DNA of 56,989 nt from Anoxybacillus mongoliensis (lineage in GTDB: Bacteria; Bacillota; Bacilli; Bacillales; Anoxybacillaceae): contig NZ_JACHEQ010000015.1 of assembly GCF_014201515.1 (NCBI RefSeq), forward strand, positions 1 through 56,989, given 5' to 3'. The position numbers and the translations under genes are program-made. Shown here piece after piece: positions 16,783 through 25,006 of this stretch. Numbering within the stretch: the first letter of the stretch is position 1; each line of letters opens with the position of its first letter. The notes below the pieces were generated by a model. The model had not been told where the DNA came from. It did not search any database and saw only the letters and a list, made by a program, of their open reading frames with translations.

Positions 16783-17976
16783 ATGCGTACTATTCAATTT
16801 TTTGCAGTTCTAAGAGGACTGGCAATGGGATTATTTTCTCCTATATGGATTCTTTACTTGGTGGATCAAGGTTATGATTTACTACAAATCGGATTGCTAG
16901 GTACAATTTTCGAAATAGCAAAGTTAATTTTTGAAGTACCATCCGGAACATTTGCGGACCGATATGGCATCAAACTCTCAATTGCGGGTTCTTTTTTTCT
17001 CTCCGTTGTAACATGGGCTTTCTTTCCTTTCATTGATACATTAATTATCTGTATATTAGCTATGATTATATGGGCTTTATCAGATGCGCTCATCTCTGGA
17101 TCACTAGAAACTTGGATGAGTAGAGTTGTAGGAGAAGAGAGATTCGGGAAAGAAGTAATGAAAAATACTCAAATACTCATTGCATTTATTGTTGTTGGTA
17201 GTATTATTAGTGGTTACCTATACTCTTACAATATGTTTTTACCATTTATTATCGTAGTAGCACTTTATACAATCTTGTTTATATGGATGTCAATTTTTGT
17301 TAAATTACCTATTGTTAAAAGTGAACACGAACAGGAACATATTAAGGAGTCATTTTTAAATATCTTAAAACAAAGTTTAAAAATAGTTTTTCATAAACGA
17401 AGAGTATTGTTAATTGTATTATCTGGATTCTTTACCGCTTTAACTTACGATATGGTATCAAGATATTGGCAGCCCTTACTCAATGAGATGGGTTTTTCTG
17501 AAACCGGACTAGGCTATATCTTTGCACTAGCAGGAATATTTGCTTTAATTCTCTTAGGAATAACAATGAAATTAGAGAAAAAAATAGAAACAAATCCATA
17601 TATGTCTTTAACAATTGTAGAATCAGTCAGCCTACTATTAGTAGGAGTATTAACAATAGGTTTCAAACCGTTAGGGGCAATCGCAACTTCAATATTGTTA
17701 GCAGTTGAAGATGTTAGACATCCAATTGTTATCAGTTATTTAAACAAATTTTTCCCAGATAATTACAAAAATACTCTATTTTCTTTAAATTCAGGAGTTG
17801 GTGCCCTGGGAGAAATCCTATCTGGTGTTATCTTTGGAATTATTGCATTAGAATTTGGACTAACAACAACATTTTTGGTAGCTGCCATTTTTCTATTACC
17901 AGCAATTATTATTTATTGGGTAGTACCTAAAATCCATGATAAAACTTCTATTACTGTAGATGAGCAACTTCGCTAA
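16783..17976 (+). CDS. MFS transporter, probable exporter
   Basis: This 397-aa protein has about 12 hydrophobic segments. The first loop carries the MFS motif-A-like FADRYGIKLS (about residues 62-71) and an aromatic first helix (MRTIQFFAVLRGLAMGLFSPIW). It is the last gene of the peptide operon, 18 bp after the synthetase with AAAGGAG before the ATG, and shares its AT-rich composition. By position it probably exports the finished product or gives self-resistance. Lasso clusters usually use an ABC exporter instead, another difference from that class. Confidence 0.88.
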   Translation: MRTIQFFAVLRGLAMGLFSPIWILYLVDQGYDLLQIGLLGTIFEIAKLIFEVPSGTFADRYGIKLSIAGSFFLSVVTWAFFPFIDTLIICILAMIIWALSDALISGSLETWMSRVVGEERFGKEVMKNTQILIAFIVVGSIISGYLYSYNMFLPFIIVVALYTILFIWMSIFVKLPIVKSEHEQEHIKESFLNILKQSLKIVFHKRRVLLIVLSGFFTALTYDMVSRYWQPLLNEMGFSETGLGYIFALAGIFALILLGITMKLEKKIETNPYMSLTIVESVSLLLVGVLTIGFKPLGAIATSILLAVEDVRHPIVISYLNKFFPDNYKNTLFSLNSGVGALGEILSGVIFGIIALEFGLTTTFLVAAIFLLPAIIIYWVVPKIHDKTSITVDEQLR

Positions 17977-18076
17977 CATAAAAAATAAAAAAATAGACTG
18001 AAAGAGCCTGTTCGTCAAAATAATCACTATTATTCTCATATTATCGGCATTGGCATAGATAAACAAATGAATATAA

Positions 18077-18110
18077 CCCATGGCGTTAGCTCTCAACTAG
18101 CGCCATGGGT
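18077..18110 (+). terminator. Long hairpin at right edge of island
   Basis: ACCCATGGCGTTAG pairs with CTAGCGCCATGGGT (14-bp stem with one wobble), followed by ATAAATATTTATA. It can serve as a weak bidirectional terminator between the MFS gene and the thioesterase, or be an end of a lost mobile element. The rest of 17977-18118 shows no gene. Confidence 0.5.
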
Positions 18111-18118
18111 ATAAATAT

Positions 18119-18559
18119 TTATACCTTATTGTTTTGCTGATACAGTTGTACGATTTGTTCCTCCTGTTCGCTGATGATGACTTTTGGAACAGGCGTCGGT
18201 TTTTTGTTTTGATCGATGGCGACCATTGTTAAAAAGCATGTGGTTGTTAAGTGATGTTCGCCTGTAAATAAATCTTCTGTTTCGACTTTGACGAATACTT
18301 TCATGGATGTGCGCCCGGTCGAGTAGACGAATGCTTCAAGTTTTAAAATATCGCCTACTTTCGCAGAAGAAATAAAGTCAACTTTGTCAATCGAAACGGT
18401 GACGACGGCTTTTCGTGCATGGCGCATGGCGGATATTGCCGCAATTTCATCAATATAAGCTAAAACAGTACCACCAAAAATCGTGCCGAGATGGTTCGTA
18501 TCAGAAGGCAATACGAGCCGTGTTTGAATCGTTTTCGACTGCTCGACGCTCACTTCCAT
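18119..18559 (-). CDS. Acyl-CoA thioesterase, hotdog fold
   Basis: This 146-aa cytosolic acyl-CoA hydrolase is of the YciA/BACH-type 4HBT family. N-terminal strands lead to the HLGTIFGGTVLAYIDEIAAI block (about residues 22-41), where Asn/His/Asp-Glu residues form the active site, and RTSMKVFVKVETEDL follows. The start is ATG at 18559, inside the last codons of metE (ATGGAAGTGA), with GGAGGG upstream, so the gene is translationally coupled to metE. A diverged 3' fragment of the same gene lies at 9233-9562. This complete copy is the right border of the island. Confidence 0.9.
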   Translation of the reverse strand: MEVSVEQSKTIQTRLVLPSDTNHLGTIFGGTVLAYIDEIAAISAMRHARKAVVTVSIDKVDFISSAKVGDILKLEAFVYSTGRTSMKVFVKVETEDLFTGEHHLTTTCFLTMVAIDQNKKPTPVPKVIISEQEEQIVQLYQQNNKV

Positions 18560-20820
18560 GACTTCATCCCTCCGTAAGCCAAAAGTCGCTCTCGGTATTC
18601 GTGTGCGGCTTCCACCATCGCTTTGAGTGCGGCAATCGTTTCTTCTTCTTTTCGAGTTTTTAATCCGCAATCAGGATTGACCCAAAATTGTTCTGGACGA
18701 AGAACGCGAAGTGCTCGTTCGATTTGTTCGCTTAGTTCTTCTTTTGTCGGAATGCGTGGGCTATGAATGTCATACACCCCTAATCCGATTCCCTTCTCAT
18801 ACTCATATGTTTCAAATACAGAAACAAGTTCACCATGGCTTCGTGACGATTCAATGGAGATGACATCCGCATCAAGTTCATCAATGACATGCATCATATG
18901 TTCAAATTGTGAATAGCACATATGTGTATGAATTTGCGTTTCCTCTTTCACCGATGAGGTAGCGAGACGAAACGCCATAACAGCATCTTCCCAATATGAT
19001 GCATGTTTCTCTTTTTTGAGCGGCAATCCTTCCCGTAACGCTGGCTCATCGACTTGAATGATGCGTATGCCTTCCTTTTCTAACTGCAATACTTCCTCAC
19101 GAATGGCGAGGGCGAGCTGCATCAGCACATGTTTGCGTGAAATATCGTCGCGAACGAACGACCAGTTTAACATTGTCACAGGACCTGTTAACATTCCTTT
19201 CACAGGTTTGTTCGTTAACGATTGGGCATACACCGTTTCTTCTACAGTCATTGGATATAAATGAGCAATATCTCCAAAAATAATTGGCGGACGCACACAA
19301 CGCGAGCCGTATGATTGCACCCAGCCGTTTGTTGTGCATGCCATGCCTTGTAGTTTTTCGCCAAAAAACTCGACCATGTCTGTGCGCTCGAATTCGCCAT
19401 GGACAAACACATCGAGCTGAAGTTGCTCTTGAATGTCGATCCATTTTGCGATTTCTTTTTTTATAAACGACTTATATTGATTGTCGTTCCATTCGCCTTT
19501 TTTCCACTTCATTCGAGCTTGGCGCACGTTGCTCGTTTGCGGGAAGCTTCCAATCGTCGTTGTCGGTAAAAGCGGAAGTTGTAAATGGGCTTGTTGTGCT
19601 TTTCGTCGTTCGTTGTAAGGCACGCGGCTTACCGGAACAGTTTCAGTTGTTTGTTCTTGTTCGTGGTGAAGTTTGGCGAAATAAACGTTTGTTTGTTCAT
19701 CGTATTTGATTAGCTCGTCGATCGTTACGTTTCCGTTCATATACTCTGTCAACATACGTATCTCATCTAATTTTTCATCGGCAAATGATAAAGCCCCAGC
19801 AAGCTCCGTCGGCAATGTATGTTCATGTTTTGTCGTGACAGGAACATGCAGTAAGCTGCAAGACGGTTGAATAATGAGTTGTTCGGCAACGTTTGCTAGA
19901 TGGTGAAGGAGCGTCGCTTTTTGTGCAAGCGAGCTTTTCCATACATTGCGACCGTCTACAATCCCAGCAACTAATATTTTATCTTTCGGAAATCCATAGG
20001 TGTTTATGTTTTTCATGTTTTCGCCATTACCATGTACAAAGTCAAGCCCAATGCCTGCGACAGGTAAAGCAACGATTTCACGATAATGCGATACGCTATC
20101 AAAATATGTTTGTAAAATAAGGTTTATATTTGGTACATCGCGATGAAAAACTTCATATACATCACGAAATGCATCGATGATGTCATCATCTATATCTTGA
20201 ACGAGAATCGGTTCATCGATTTGGACGAATGACACGCCCGCTTCGCTTAGTTGTTTTAACAATTCCACATAAACGGGAACTAATTGTGCGAGATGTTTGC
20301 GCCACTCGTGTCGCTCGTATTGCTTAGAAAGCAAAAGAAACGTAATCGGTCCAAGCAACACAGGTTTTGTTTCTAAATCGAATGTTTCTTTTACAAGGTT
20401 GTATTCTTTCAATAGGCGATTCTCTACTAATCTTGGCTTTGTTTGTCCAATTTCAGGCACGATGTAATGGTAATTTGTATTAAACCATTTCGTCATTTCA
20501 AGCGCATGTTGTCCGTTCGTGCCACGCGCCATCGCAAAATATTGCTCAAGCAGATTGTCTATGTGTTGAAATCGTTCTGGAATATACCCAAACATAAATG
20601 CTGTATCTAACACGTGGTCGTATAAAGAAAAATCTCCAATCGGAATGAGATCAATTCCTTTCTCAAGCTGTTTACGAATGGAATCCAGTCGAATCGTTTC
20701 CATTGTTTTTGTGAATTGATCTTTGTCTATTTGCCCATTCCAAAAAGATTCTAACGCTTTTTTCCATTCTCTTTTTTCACCAATGCGCGGATACCCTACA
20801 TTTGAACTACGGATGAACAT
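18550..20820 (-). CDS. metE: Cobalamin-independent methionine synthase MetE
   Basis: This 756-aa protein transfers a methyl group from 5-methyltetrahydropteroyl-triglutamate to homocysteine. The N-terminal domain begins SSNVGYPRIGEKREWKKALE. The C-terminal catalytic half starts near LPTTTIGSFPQT and carries the zinc ligands in the HMCYSQF and NPDCGLKTR segments. I start at the ATG at 20820, which has GGAGG 9 bp upstream and reproduces the family N-terminus; the longer ORF from 20874 runs into the leader terminator. Upstream lie a cobalamin riboswitch and a terminator, so B12 is expected to switch the gene off when MetH can work. Confidence 0.96.
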   Translation of the reverse strand: MFIRSSNVGYPRIGEKREWKKALESFWNGQIDKDQFTKTMETIRLDSIRKQLEKGIDLIPIGDFSLYDHVLDTAFMFGYIPERFQHIDNLLEQYFAMARGTNGQHALEMTKWFNTNYHYIVPEIGQTKPRLVENRLLKEYNLVKETFDLETKPVLLGPITFLLLSKQYERHEWRKHLAQLVPVYVELLKQLSEAGVSFVQIDEPILVQDIDDDIIDAFRDVYEVFHRDVPNINLILQTYFDSVSHYREIVALPVAGIGLDFVHGNGENMKNINTYGFPKDKILVAGIVDGRNVWKSSLAQKATLLHHLANVAEQLIIQPSCSLLHVPVTTKHEHTLPTELAGALSFADEKLDEIRMLTEYMNGNVTIDELIKYDEQTNVYFAKLHHEQEQTTETVPVSRVPYNERRKAQQAHLQLPLLPTTTIGSFPQTSNVRQARMKWKKGEWNDNQYKSFIKKEIAKWIDIQEQLQLDVFVHGEFERTDMVEFFGEKLQGMACTTNGWVQSYGSRCVRPPIIFGDIAHLYPMTVEETVYAQSLTNKPVKGMLTGPVTMLNWSFVRDDISRKHVLMQLALAIREEVLQLEKEGIRIIQVDEPALREGLPLKKEKHASYWEDAVMAFRLATSSVKEETQIHTHMCYSQFEHMMHVIDELDADVISIESSRSHGELVSVFETYEYEKGIGLGVYDIHSPRIPTKEELSEQIERALRVLRPEQFWVNPDCGLKTRKEEETIAALKAMVEAAHEYRERLLAYGGMKSWK

Positions 20821-20857
20821 GTGCAAGCACCTCCAGTTATTTATATCCCAATCAAGC

Positions 20858-20886
20858 AAAAAACCCTCTTTCAACAGAAGGAGGGC
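20858..20886 (-). terminator. Leader terminator of metE
   Basis: On the minus strand GCCCTCCTT and AAGAGGG form a hairpin followed by T6, about 40 bp before the metE start. It is the expression platform expected for the upstream cobalamin riboswitch. Confidence 0.8.
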
Positions 20887-20890
20887 ATAG

Positions 20891-20929
20891 CTAGCTCGTA
20901 TTGAGATACATGAAGTGCCTCAAGATCAT
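20891..20929 (-). CDS. Possible 12-codon leader ORF before metE
   Basis: GGGAGGAG precedes ATG at good spacing. Twelve codons (MILRHFMYLNTS) end in TAG directly before the terminator stem. It lies between the riboswitch aptamer and the terminator. It may be a translated leader peptide, or the purine-rich stretch may only be an antiterminator strand. No homologue comes to mind. Confidence 0.3.
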   Translation of the reverse strand: MILRHFMYLNTS

Positions 20930-20971
20930 ATGTCCTCACTCCTCCCTATGACGCGTAGGTCGTAAGTGCAT

Positions 20972-21136
20972 ACAACAGGCAGGTCTCCTGACTTAGCTTC
21001 ATCGCTGCTTATCTCCTTCCCATTTCAAATGAAACAGTGGATGATGATAAACAGCTCTGCATCACAGTGGCGCGACCGTGTTGGATTTTCACCAAACTTC
21101 CCTTTTAAGATTCACAACATGTGTGAATCACCTGTT
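20972..21136 (-). ncRNA. Cobalamin riboswitch
   Basis: Read on the minus strand, the leader shows AACAGGTGATTC...AAAAGGGAAG, GGTGAAAATCC, the B12 box GCGCCACTGTGATG and the closing AAGTCAGGAGACCTGCC. These are the conserved blocks of adenosylcobalamin riboswitches in order. It precedes metE, a standard target: when cobalamin is present, MetH is used and MetE is not needed. Confidence 0.95.
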
Positions 21137-21484
21137 GCGTGAACTTATTATGTTATTGTATAAAATTCAGAATAAACGAACTTTTTGTTTTTTTCAAGAG
21201 AAAGGAGTGAATTTAAATGTTACAGCGCAAACAAATGAAAGAGCCGCTTTGTTTTATTGCGGCTCTTTGTTATGAAGGGATGCTTCCATTTCTTTTGATA
21301 ATCAGCACTTTCGCATTTTCATCCACTCTCATTTTATGGTTATTATACCTCCTTCGCATAAGAATTGAAACGACTTTCATCATTATAAAAATACGCCTCG
21401 AGTCGTAGGCGAAAATATAGCTATAGGACATGATGAAGAGAGATGAGAATCGGTAAGATGAAAGCAAGGAAGGAGGCGAAAGGG
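21137..21484. other. Intergenic region metE-liaI
   Basis: No convincing gene was found. A bidirectional hairpin lies at 21238-21268 (AAAGAGCCGC/GCGGCTCTTT). On the minus strand a possible very short ORF (ATG near 21332, ending TAA at 21270) stops just before that hairpin, but its AAGGAGG site is too far from the ATG. A short inverted repeat CGCCT...AGGCG at 21394-21412 lies upstream of liaI and could be part of the LiaR-controlled promoter; this is weakly supported. Confidence 0.4.
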
Positions 21485-21835
21485 ATGTTAAAAAAAATCG
21501 GGTTATTGCTTGCAGGTGGACTTTCTGTGCTCGTGCTTATGTTTCACCTCGGTCCGCTCGTTGGGTTAGCGATCAGCTTGGCGATTTTGTACTATGCGGT
21601 CAAAAAGTTTTTCAAAGCCGATTCGACGTTCGGCAAAATCGTTTGGGCGCTCATTGGCTTGGCTGCGCTGATGGTGAGCGTGTCGAATGTGCCGGCGCTT
21701 ATTGCTATCGTCGCAGCGTATGTGCTGTATGTCGTGTATAAAAAATGGAACGAACCGAAAGAAGTAGTGCAAGTCGTTGACGATCCGTTCGTTCATTTTG
21801 AAAAGCAATGGGCAGAACTACAAAAACATTATTAA
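21485..21835 (+). CDS. liaI: LiaI membrane protein
   Basis: This 116-aa membrane protein has three or four closely spaced hydrophobic segments (about residues 3-80) and a charged cytoplasmic tail. LiaI anchors the phage-shock protein LiaH at the membrane during envelope stress. The ATG at 21485 is chosen because AAGGAGG precedes it and the family N-terminus (MLKKIGLLLAGG) starts here; an in-frame ATG at 21443 gives a charged extension with no good site. It heads liaIHFSR. Strong induction by LiaR under lipid-II-targeting antibiotics is known in Bacillus. Confidence 0.82.
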   Translation: MLKKIGLLLAGGLSVLVLMFHLGPLVGLAISLAILYYAVKKFFKADSTFGKIVWALIGLAALMVSVSNVPALIAIVAAYVLYVVYKKWNEPKEVVQVVDDPFVHFEKQWAELQKHY

Positions 21836-21849
21836 AGGAGCGAAGAACA

Positions 21850-22473
21850 ATGGGGTTACTTTCTCGCATGAAAACGATGATTTCGGCAGATATTCATGAA
21901 TGGTTGGACGAAAAAGAAAAGAAAAATCCGATTGCGGTGCTAAATGAATACTTACGCCAATGCGAACAAGAAGTAGAAAAAGTACGGAAGCTGCTGGAAC
22001 GGCAATACTTGCTGAAAGAGCAGTTTACACGCGAATATCGTGAAGCTATACAGCTTGCGGAAAAACGGAAGAAACAAGCGGATATTGCCTCAAAAGCCGG
22101 TGAGTCAGAGTTGTTTACGTTTGCGTCTCATGAGCAAATGCAGTACGAAGAGCGGGCGACGAGATTAAAGCAATTGCTTGAGCAAACAAACGAACAGCTA
22201 TTGGAACTAGAGAAAAAATATGAACAAATGAAACATCAACTAAAAGATATGCATATGCGCCGCATGGAGCTGATGGGGCGAGAAAATATCGCACGGGCGC
22301 ATTATCGCATGAATCGAGTGCTAGATGGATATACAAGCCCGACGCTTTCTGCTTTTGCGGATACAGAGTCATATTTAGAGCGCCTCGAGCAACAAGTGCA
22401 GTCAGATTATTATCGCCATACGATTGACGCTCGCATCGCGGAATTGGAAAAGCGGTTGCAGCAAGAGCAATAA
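21850..22473 (+). CDS. liaH: Phage shock protein A homologue LiaH
   Basis: This 207-aa PspA/IM30-family protein is almost wholly alpha-helical coiled coil (about residues 25-190). It starts MGLLSRMKTMISADIHEWLDEKE and has the conserved PspA head with an NPIAVLNEYLRQCEQEV segment. It forms large oligomers and protects the membrane under stress. The ATG at 21850 has AAAGGAG upstream, 14 bp after liaI. A hairpin after its stop would make it much more abundant than the downstream signalling genes. Confidence 0.9.
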   Translation: MGLLSRMKTMISADIHEWLDEKEKKNPIAVLNEYLRQCEQEVEKVRKLLERQYLLKEQFTREYREAIQLAEKRKKQADIASKAGESELFTFASHEQMQYEERATRLKQLLEQTNEQLLELEKKYEQMKHQLKDMHMRRMELMGRENIARAHYRMNRVLDGYTSPTLSAFADTESYLERLEQQVQSDYYRHTIDARIAELEKRLQQEQ

Positions 22474-22484
22474 ACATATATGCT

Positions 22485-22510
22485 AAAGGCGTACGTTGTT
22501 GCGCCTTTTT
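22485..22510 (+). terminator. Internal terminator between liaH and liaF
   Basis: AAAGGCG, a nine-base loop, then CGCCTTTTTCG. It lies between the effector genes liaIH and the sensory genes liaFSR and probably sets their different expression levels. Confidence 0.7.
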
Positions 22511-22546
22511 CGTTTTATTGAGTTATTGTTGAAAGGGGGATGCCCC

Positions 22547-23272
22547 GTGGATAAGAAAAAAACGACTGACTATGTTAGTTGGGTAGTGCTTCTTGCGTTC
22601 ATAATTTTGGCGCTAGAAATTGCGTTTTTTCATCCAGGCATTATTTTTTCTGTTCTTTTTTCTGCAGGATTCATTTATATCGGGAGAAAAAAATGGCATC
22701 GGAAACTTGGGAAAATTACCTTTTGGCTTGGGTGCATCGGTCTTGTTGTCCATGTGCTGACGATGATGACGGTCAGGTTTTTGTTTGTTGCCCTATTGTT
22801 TTATGTGATCATTCAGTTTGCCCAGTCAAAGCGACGCCCTATCGTTATTCGTCCAGAGATGAAAACAAACGATGCGGAAACAGAGCTCGTTTTTCGTCGA
22901 CCGCTTTTTCAAAACATGTTGTTCGGTCGGCAAAAAACACCGGAGCATGCGTATGAATGGAGCGATGTGAATATTCAAACAGGCATTGGCGATACAGTGA
23001 TTGATTTAAGCTATGCGGTCGTTCCGAAAGGGGAAGCGGTCGTCGTCGTTCGTGGCTGGATTGGCAATGTCCACATTTTCGTTCCGTACGAAATGGAAGT
23101 AAGCGTCGTTCATTCCGTGCTGTTTGGGGCAGCGTCTATGTTTTCAAAAGAGACGGAGCGGCTATGGAACCAAACGTTTATTTACCAAACGCCAGCGTAT
23201 GAAACTGCCGAACAGAAGCTAAAAATCATCACCTCGATGGCGATTGGAAACGTTGAGGTGAAGCGGATATGA
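22547..23272 (+). CDS. liaF: LiaF, inhibitor of LiaS-LiaR signalling
   Basis: This 241-aa protein has about four N-terminal membrane segments (residues 10-105) and a C-terminal beta-helical DUF2154-type domain (INTGIGDTVIDLSYAVVPKGE-like repeats, about 150-240). LiaF keeps the LiaS kinase inactive without stress. I use GTG at 22547, preceded by AAAGGGGG; this gives the same length as B. subtilis LiaF as remembered. The 3' end overlaps the liaS start by four bases. Confidence 0.88.
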   Translation: MDKKKTTDYVSWVVLLAFIILALEIAFFHPGIIFSVLFSAGFIYIGRKKWHRKLGKITFWLGCIGLVVHVLTMMTVRFLFVALLFYVIIQFAQSKRRPIVIRPEMKTNDAETELVFRRPLFQNMLFGRQKTPEHAYEWSDVNIQTGIGDTVIDLSYAVVPKGEAVVVVRGWIGNVHIFVPYEMEVSVVHSVLFGAASMFSKETERLWNQTFIYQTPAYETAEQKLKIITSMAIGNVEVKRI

Positions 23273-24276
23273 ATCGGCATATTGTTGGAGGCTTACTTCT
23301 TGCTTTGACCGTTGCGGTTATATTATTTCTTTCATACGTTCTCACATTCCCACCTGCGAAGTGGTCGGCACTATGGGACGAAACGGTGCTTGGTGTGCCG
23401 TTTATCGTTTTTTTGTTTATGGCAAGCAGCCTAATTGGTTTTTTGTTTGGCGCTGCGTTCGATTGGTTTTGGAGAAAACAATGGAGAGCGGTTGAACATG
23501 CGTTGTTTCAAATCGAACAAGGAAATACAGAGCTATCGCCTCAACATACGGCAAAAGAACTCGAGGATGTATGGCGAAGAATCGAGAAACTGCAAAAACA
23601 TTGGCTCGAACAAACGAAACGTACTCAAAAATTAGCGACAGAAAAGGTAGAAAACGAAGAAGAACTCATCGAGCGAATTATTTCAGAAGAACGAAACCGT
23701 CTAGCGCGCGAGCTACATGACTCGGTGAGTCAACAACTATTTGCCGCATCGATGATGATGTCTGCACTGATGGAAACGTATACAGGAAGCGAACAAGCGA
23801 AAAAGCAGCTGAAGCTCATCGAACAAATGATTCACCAATCCCAGCTCGAAATGCGGGCATTATTGCTCCATTTGCGCCCCGTTCAACTGAAAGGAAAATC
23901 GCTTCAAGATGGAATGAGAGAACTGTTAACGGAACTGGCGCAAAAAGTGCCGATGGAGATCAAATGGAAAATCGAAGACGTGACGCTTGACCGCGGGGTA
24001 GAAGATCATTTATTTCGCATTTTGCAAGAATCGGTGTCCAATACGCTTCGCCATGCAAAAGCGAACATGTTAGAAGTGTTGTTGCTTGAACGAGATGGGT
24101 TTGTCCTTTTGCGCGTGTCGGATGATGGTGTTGGCTTTGATGTCGAACGAACAAAAAGCGGCTCTTACGGCTTGCAACATATGTACGAACGAGCGGTTGA
24201 AATCGGTGGAACGTTAAAAATCGTTAGTGTAAAAAATAAAGGGACGCGCTTAGAAGTGAAAGTACCGCTTTTGTAA
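23269..24276 (+). CDS. liaS: Sensor histidine kinase LiaS
   Basis: This 335-aa intramembrane-sensing kinase of the NarL/DesK class has two membrane helices (about residues 7-28 and 44-65) with a short outer loop. A coiled coil and dimerisation domain follow, with the phospho-accepting His in RLARELHDSVSQQLF (about 146-160), and then the HATPase domain (SVSNTLRHAKAN, DDGVGFD, GLQHMYERA). It overlaps liaF by ATGA. With LiaF and LiaR it detects interference with the lipid II cycle. Confidence 0.92.
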   Translation: MNRHIVGGLLLALTVAVILFLSYVLTFPPAKWSALWDETVLGVPFIVFLFMASSLIGFLFGAAFDWFWRKQWRAVEHALFQIEQGNTELSPQHTAKELEDVWRRIEKLQKHWLEQTKRTQKLATEKVENEEELIERIISEERNRLARELHDSVSQQLFAASMMMSALMETYTGSEQAKKQLKLIEQMIHQSQLEMRALLLHLRPVQLKGKSLQDGMRELLTELAQKVPMEIKWKIEDVTLDRGVEDHLFRILQESVSNTLRHAKANMLEVLLLERDGFVLLRVSDDGVGFDVERTKSGSYGLQHMYERAVEIGGTLKIVSVKNKGTRLEVKVPLL

Positions 24277-24288
24277 GGGGGGAGTAGT

Positions 24289-24915
24289 GTGATTAAAATA
24301 TTGCTTGTTGATGACCATGAAATGGTGCGGCTTGGCGTTTCCGCGTACTTATCTGCCCAGCCAGATATGGAAGTCGTCGGGGAAGCCGAAAGCGGGGAAA
24401 AAGGGGTCGAACTTGCCCTTCAGCTTCGCCCGGATATTATTTTAATGGATTTAGTGATGGAGCCGATGGACGGCATTGAAGCGACGAAACAAATTATAAG
24501 CGCTTGGCCGGAAGCGAAAATTATGATTGTCACAAGTTTTTTAGACGATGATAAAGTATATCCAGCGATTGAAGCAGGGGCAGTCAGTTATATGTTAAAA
24601 ACATCGAAAGCGAGCGAAATTGCGAATGCGATTCGCGCTACGTTTCATGGACAATCGGTATTTGAACCAGAAGTGATGGGAAAAATGATGAACAGCGTGC
24701 GGAAACAATCGCTTCCACACGAACAACTGACGAGTCGCGAGATGGAAGTGTTATTGTTAATGGCGCAAGGAAAAACGAACCAAGATATTGCCGACGAGTT
24801 GTTTATTTCATTAAAAACGGTCAAAGTCCACGTCAGCAACATTTTAGCGAAACTAGACGTGCAAGACCGGACGCAAGCGGTCATTTATGCGTTTAAACAT
24901 GGGTTGGTAAAATAA
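24289..24915 (+). CDS. liaR: Response regulator LiaR
   Basis: This 208-aa NarL/LuxR-type regulator has a receiver domain (residues 1-120) with DDHE, the phospho-acceptor Asp in [10 protein letters not shown] (about D54) and the conserved Lys in [12 protein letters not shown]-terminal LuxR helix-turn-helix follows ([21 protein letters not shown]...). It starts with GTG, 12 bp after liaS, with GGGGGGAG. It activates the liaI promoter. A terminator follows. Confidence 0.93.
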   Translation: MIKILLVDDHEMVRLGVSAYLSAQPDMEVVGEAESGEKGVELALQLRPDIILMDLVMEPMDGIEATKQIISAWPEAKIMIVTSFLDDDKVYPAIEAGAVSYMLKTSKASEIANAIRATFHGQSVFEPEVMGKMMNSVRKQSLPHEQLTSREMEVLLLMAQGKTNQDIADELFISLKTVKVHVSNILAKLDVQDRTQAVIYAFKHGLVK

Positions 24916-24917
24916 TG

Positions 24918-24948
24918 CTCGCTCCTATGGCGAGATTTTTTTATTTTT
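24918..24948 (+). terminator. Terminator after liaR
   Basis: CTCGC-tcctatg-GCGAG and then A plus T7. It closes the liaIHFSR operon. Confidence 0.8.
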
Positions 24949-24953
24949 TTTGC

Positions 24954-24984
24954 TTTACATTGACGTTACGTCAACGTTTATTAT
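24954..24984 (+). promoter_or_regulatory. MerR-type autoregulated promoter with 19-bp spacer
   Basis: TTTACA and TATTAT are separated by 19 bp rather than 17. The spacer contains the perfect dyad TTGACGTTACGTCAA (24960-24974). Over-long spacers with a central dyad are the signature of promoters twisted into activity by MerR-family regulators, and the gene that follows encodes one. Confidence 0.85.
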
Positions 24985-25006
24985 GAAATTGTCAGGAGGC
25001 GAGCGC

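Noticed and set aside
11617-17976. A canonical lasso-peptide cluster
   Set aside because: YxxP leader, PqqD-like protein and asparagine-synthetase homologue agree, but there is no ring-forming Asp/Glu with a core, no B2 peptidase and no ABC exporter, and the synthetase keeps a full glutaminase. I describe it as lasso-related instead.
21270-21332. A 20-codon minus-strand frame ending at a terminator-like hairpin
   Set aside because: The AAGGAGG site is about 15 bp from the ATG and no homologue is known; mentioned only in the intergenic entry.
21217-21408. A 63-aa plus-strand frame before liaI
   Set aside because: It crosses a perfect terminator-like hairpin and has no family resemblance.
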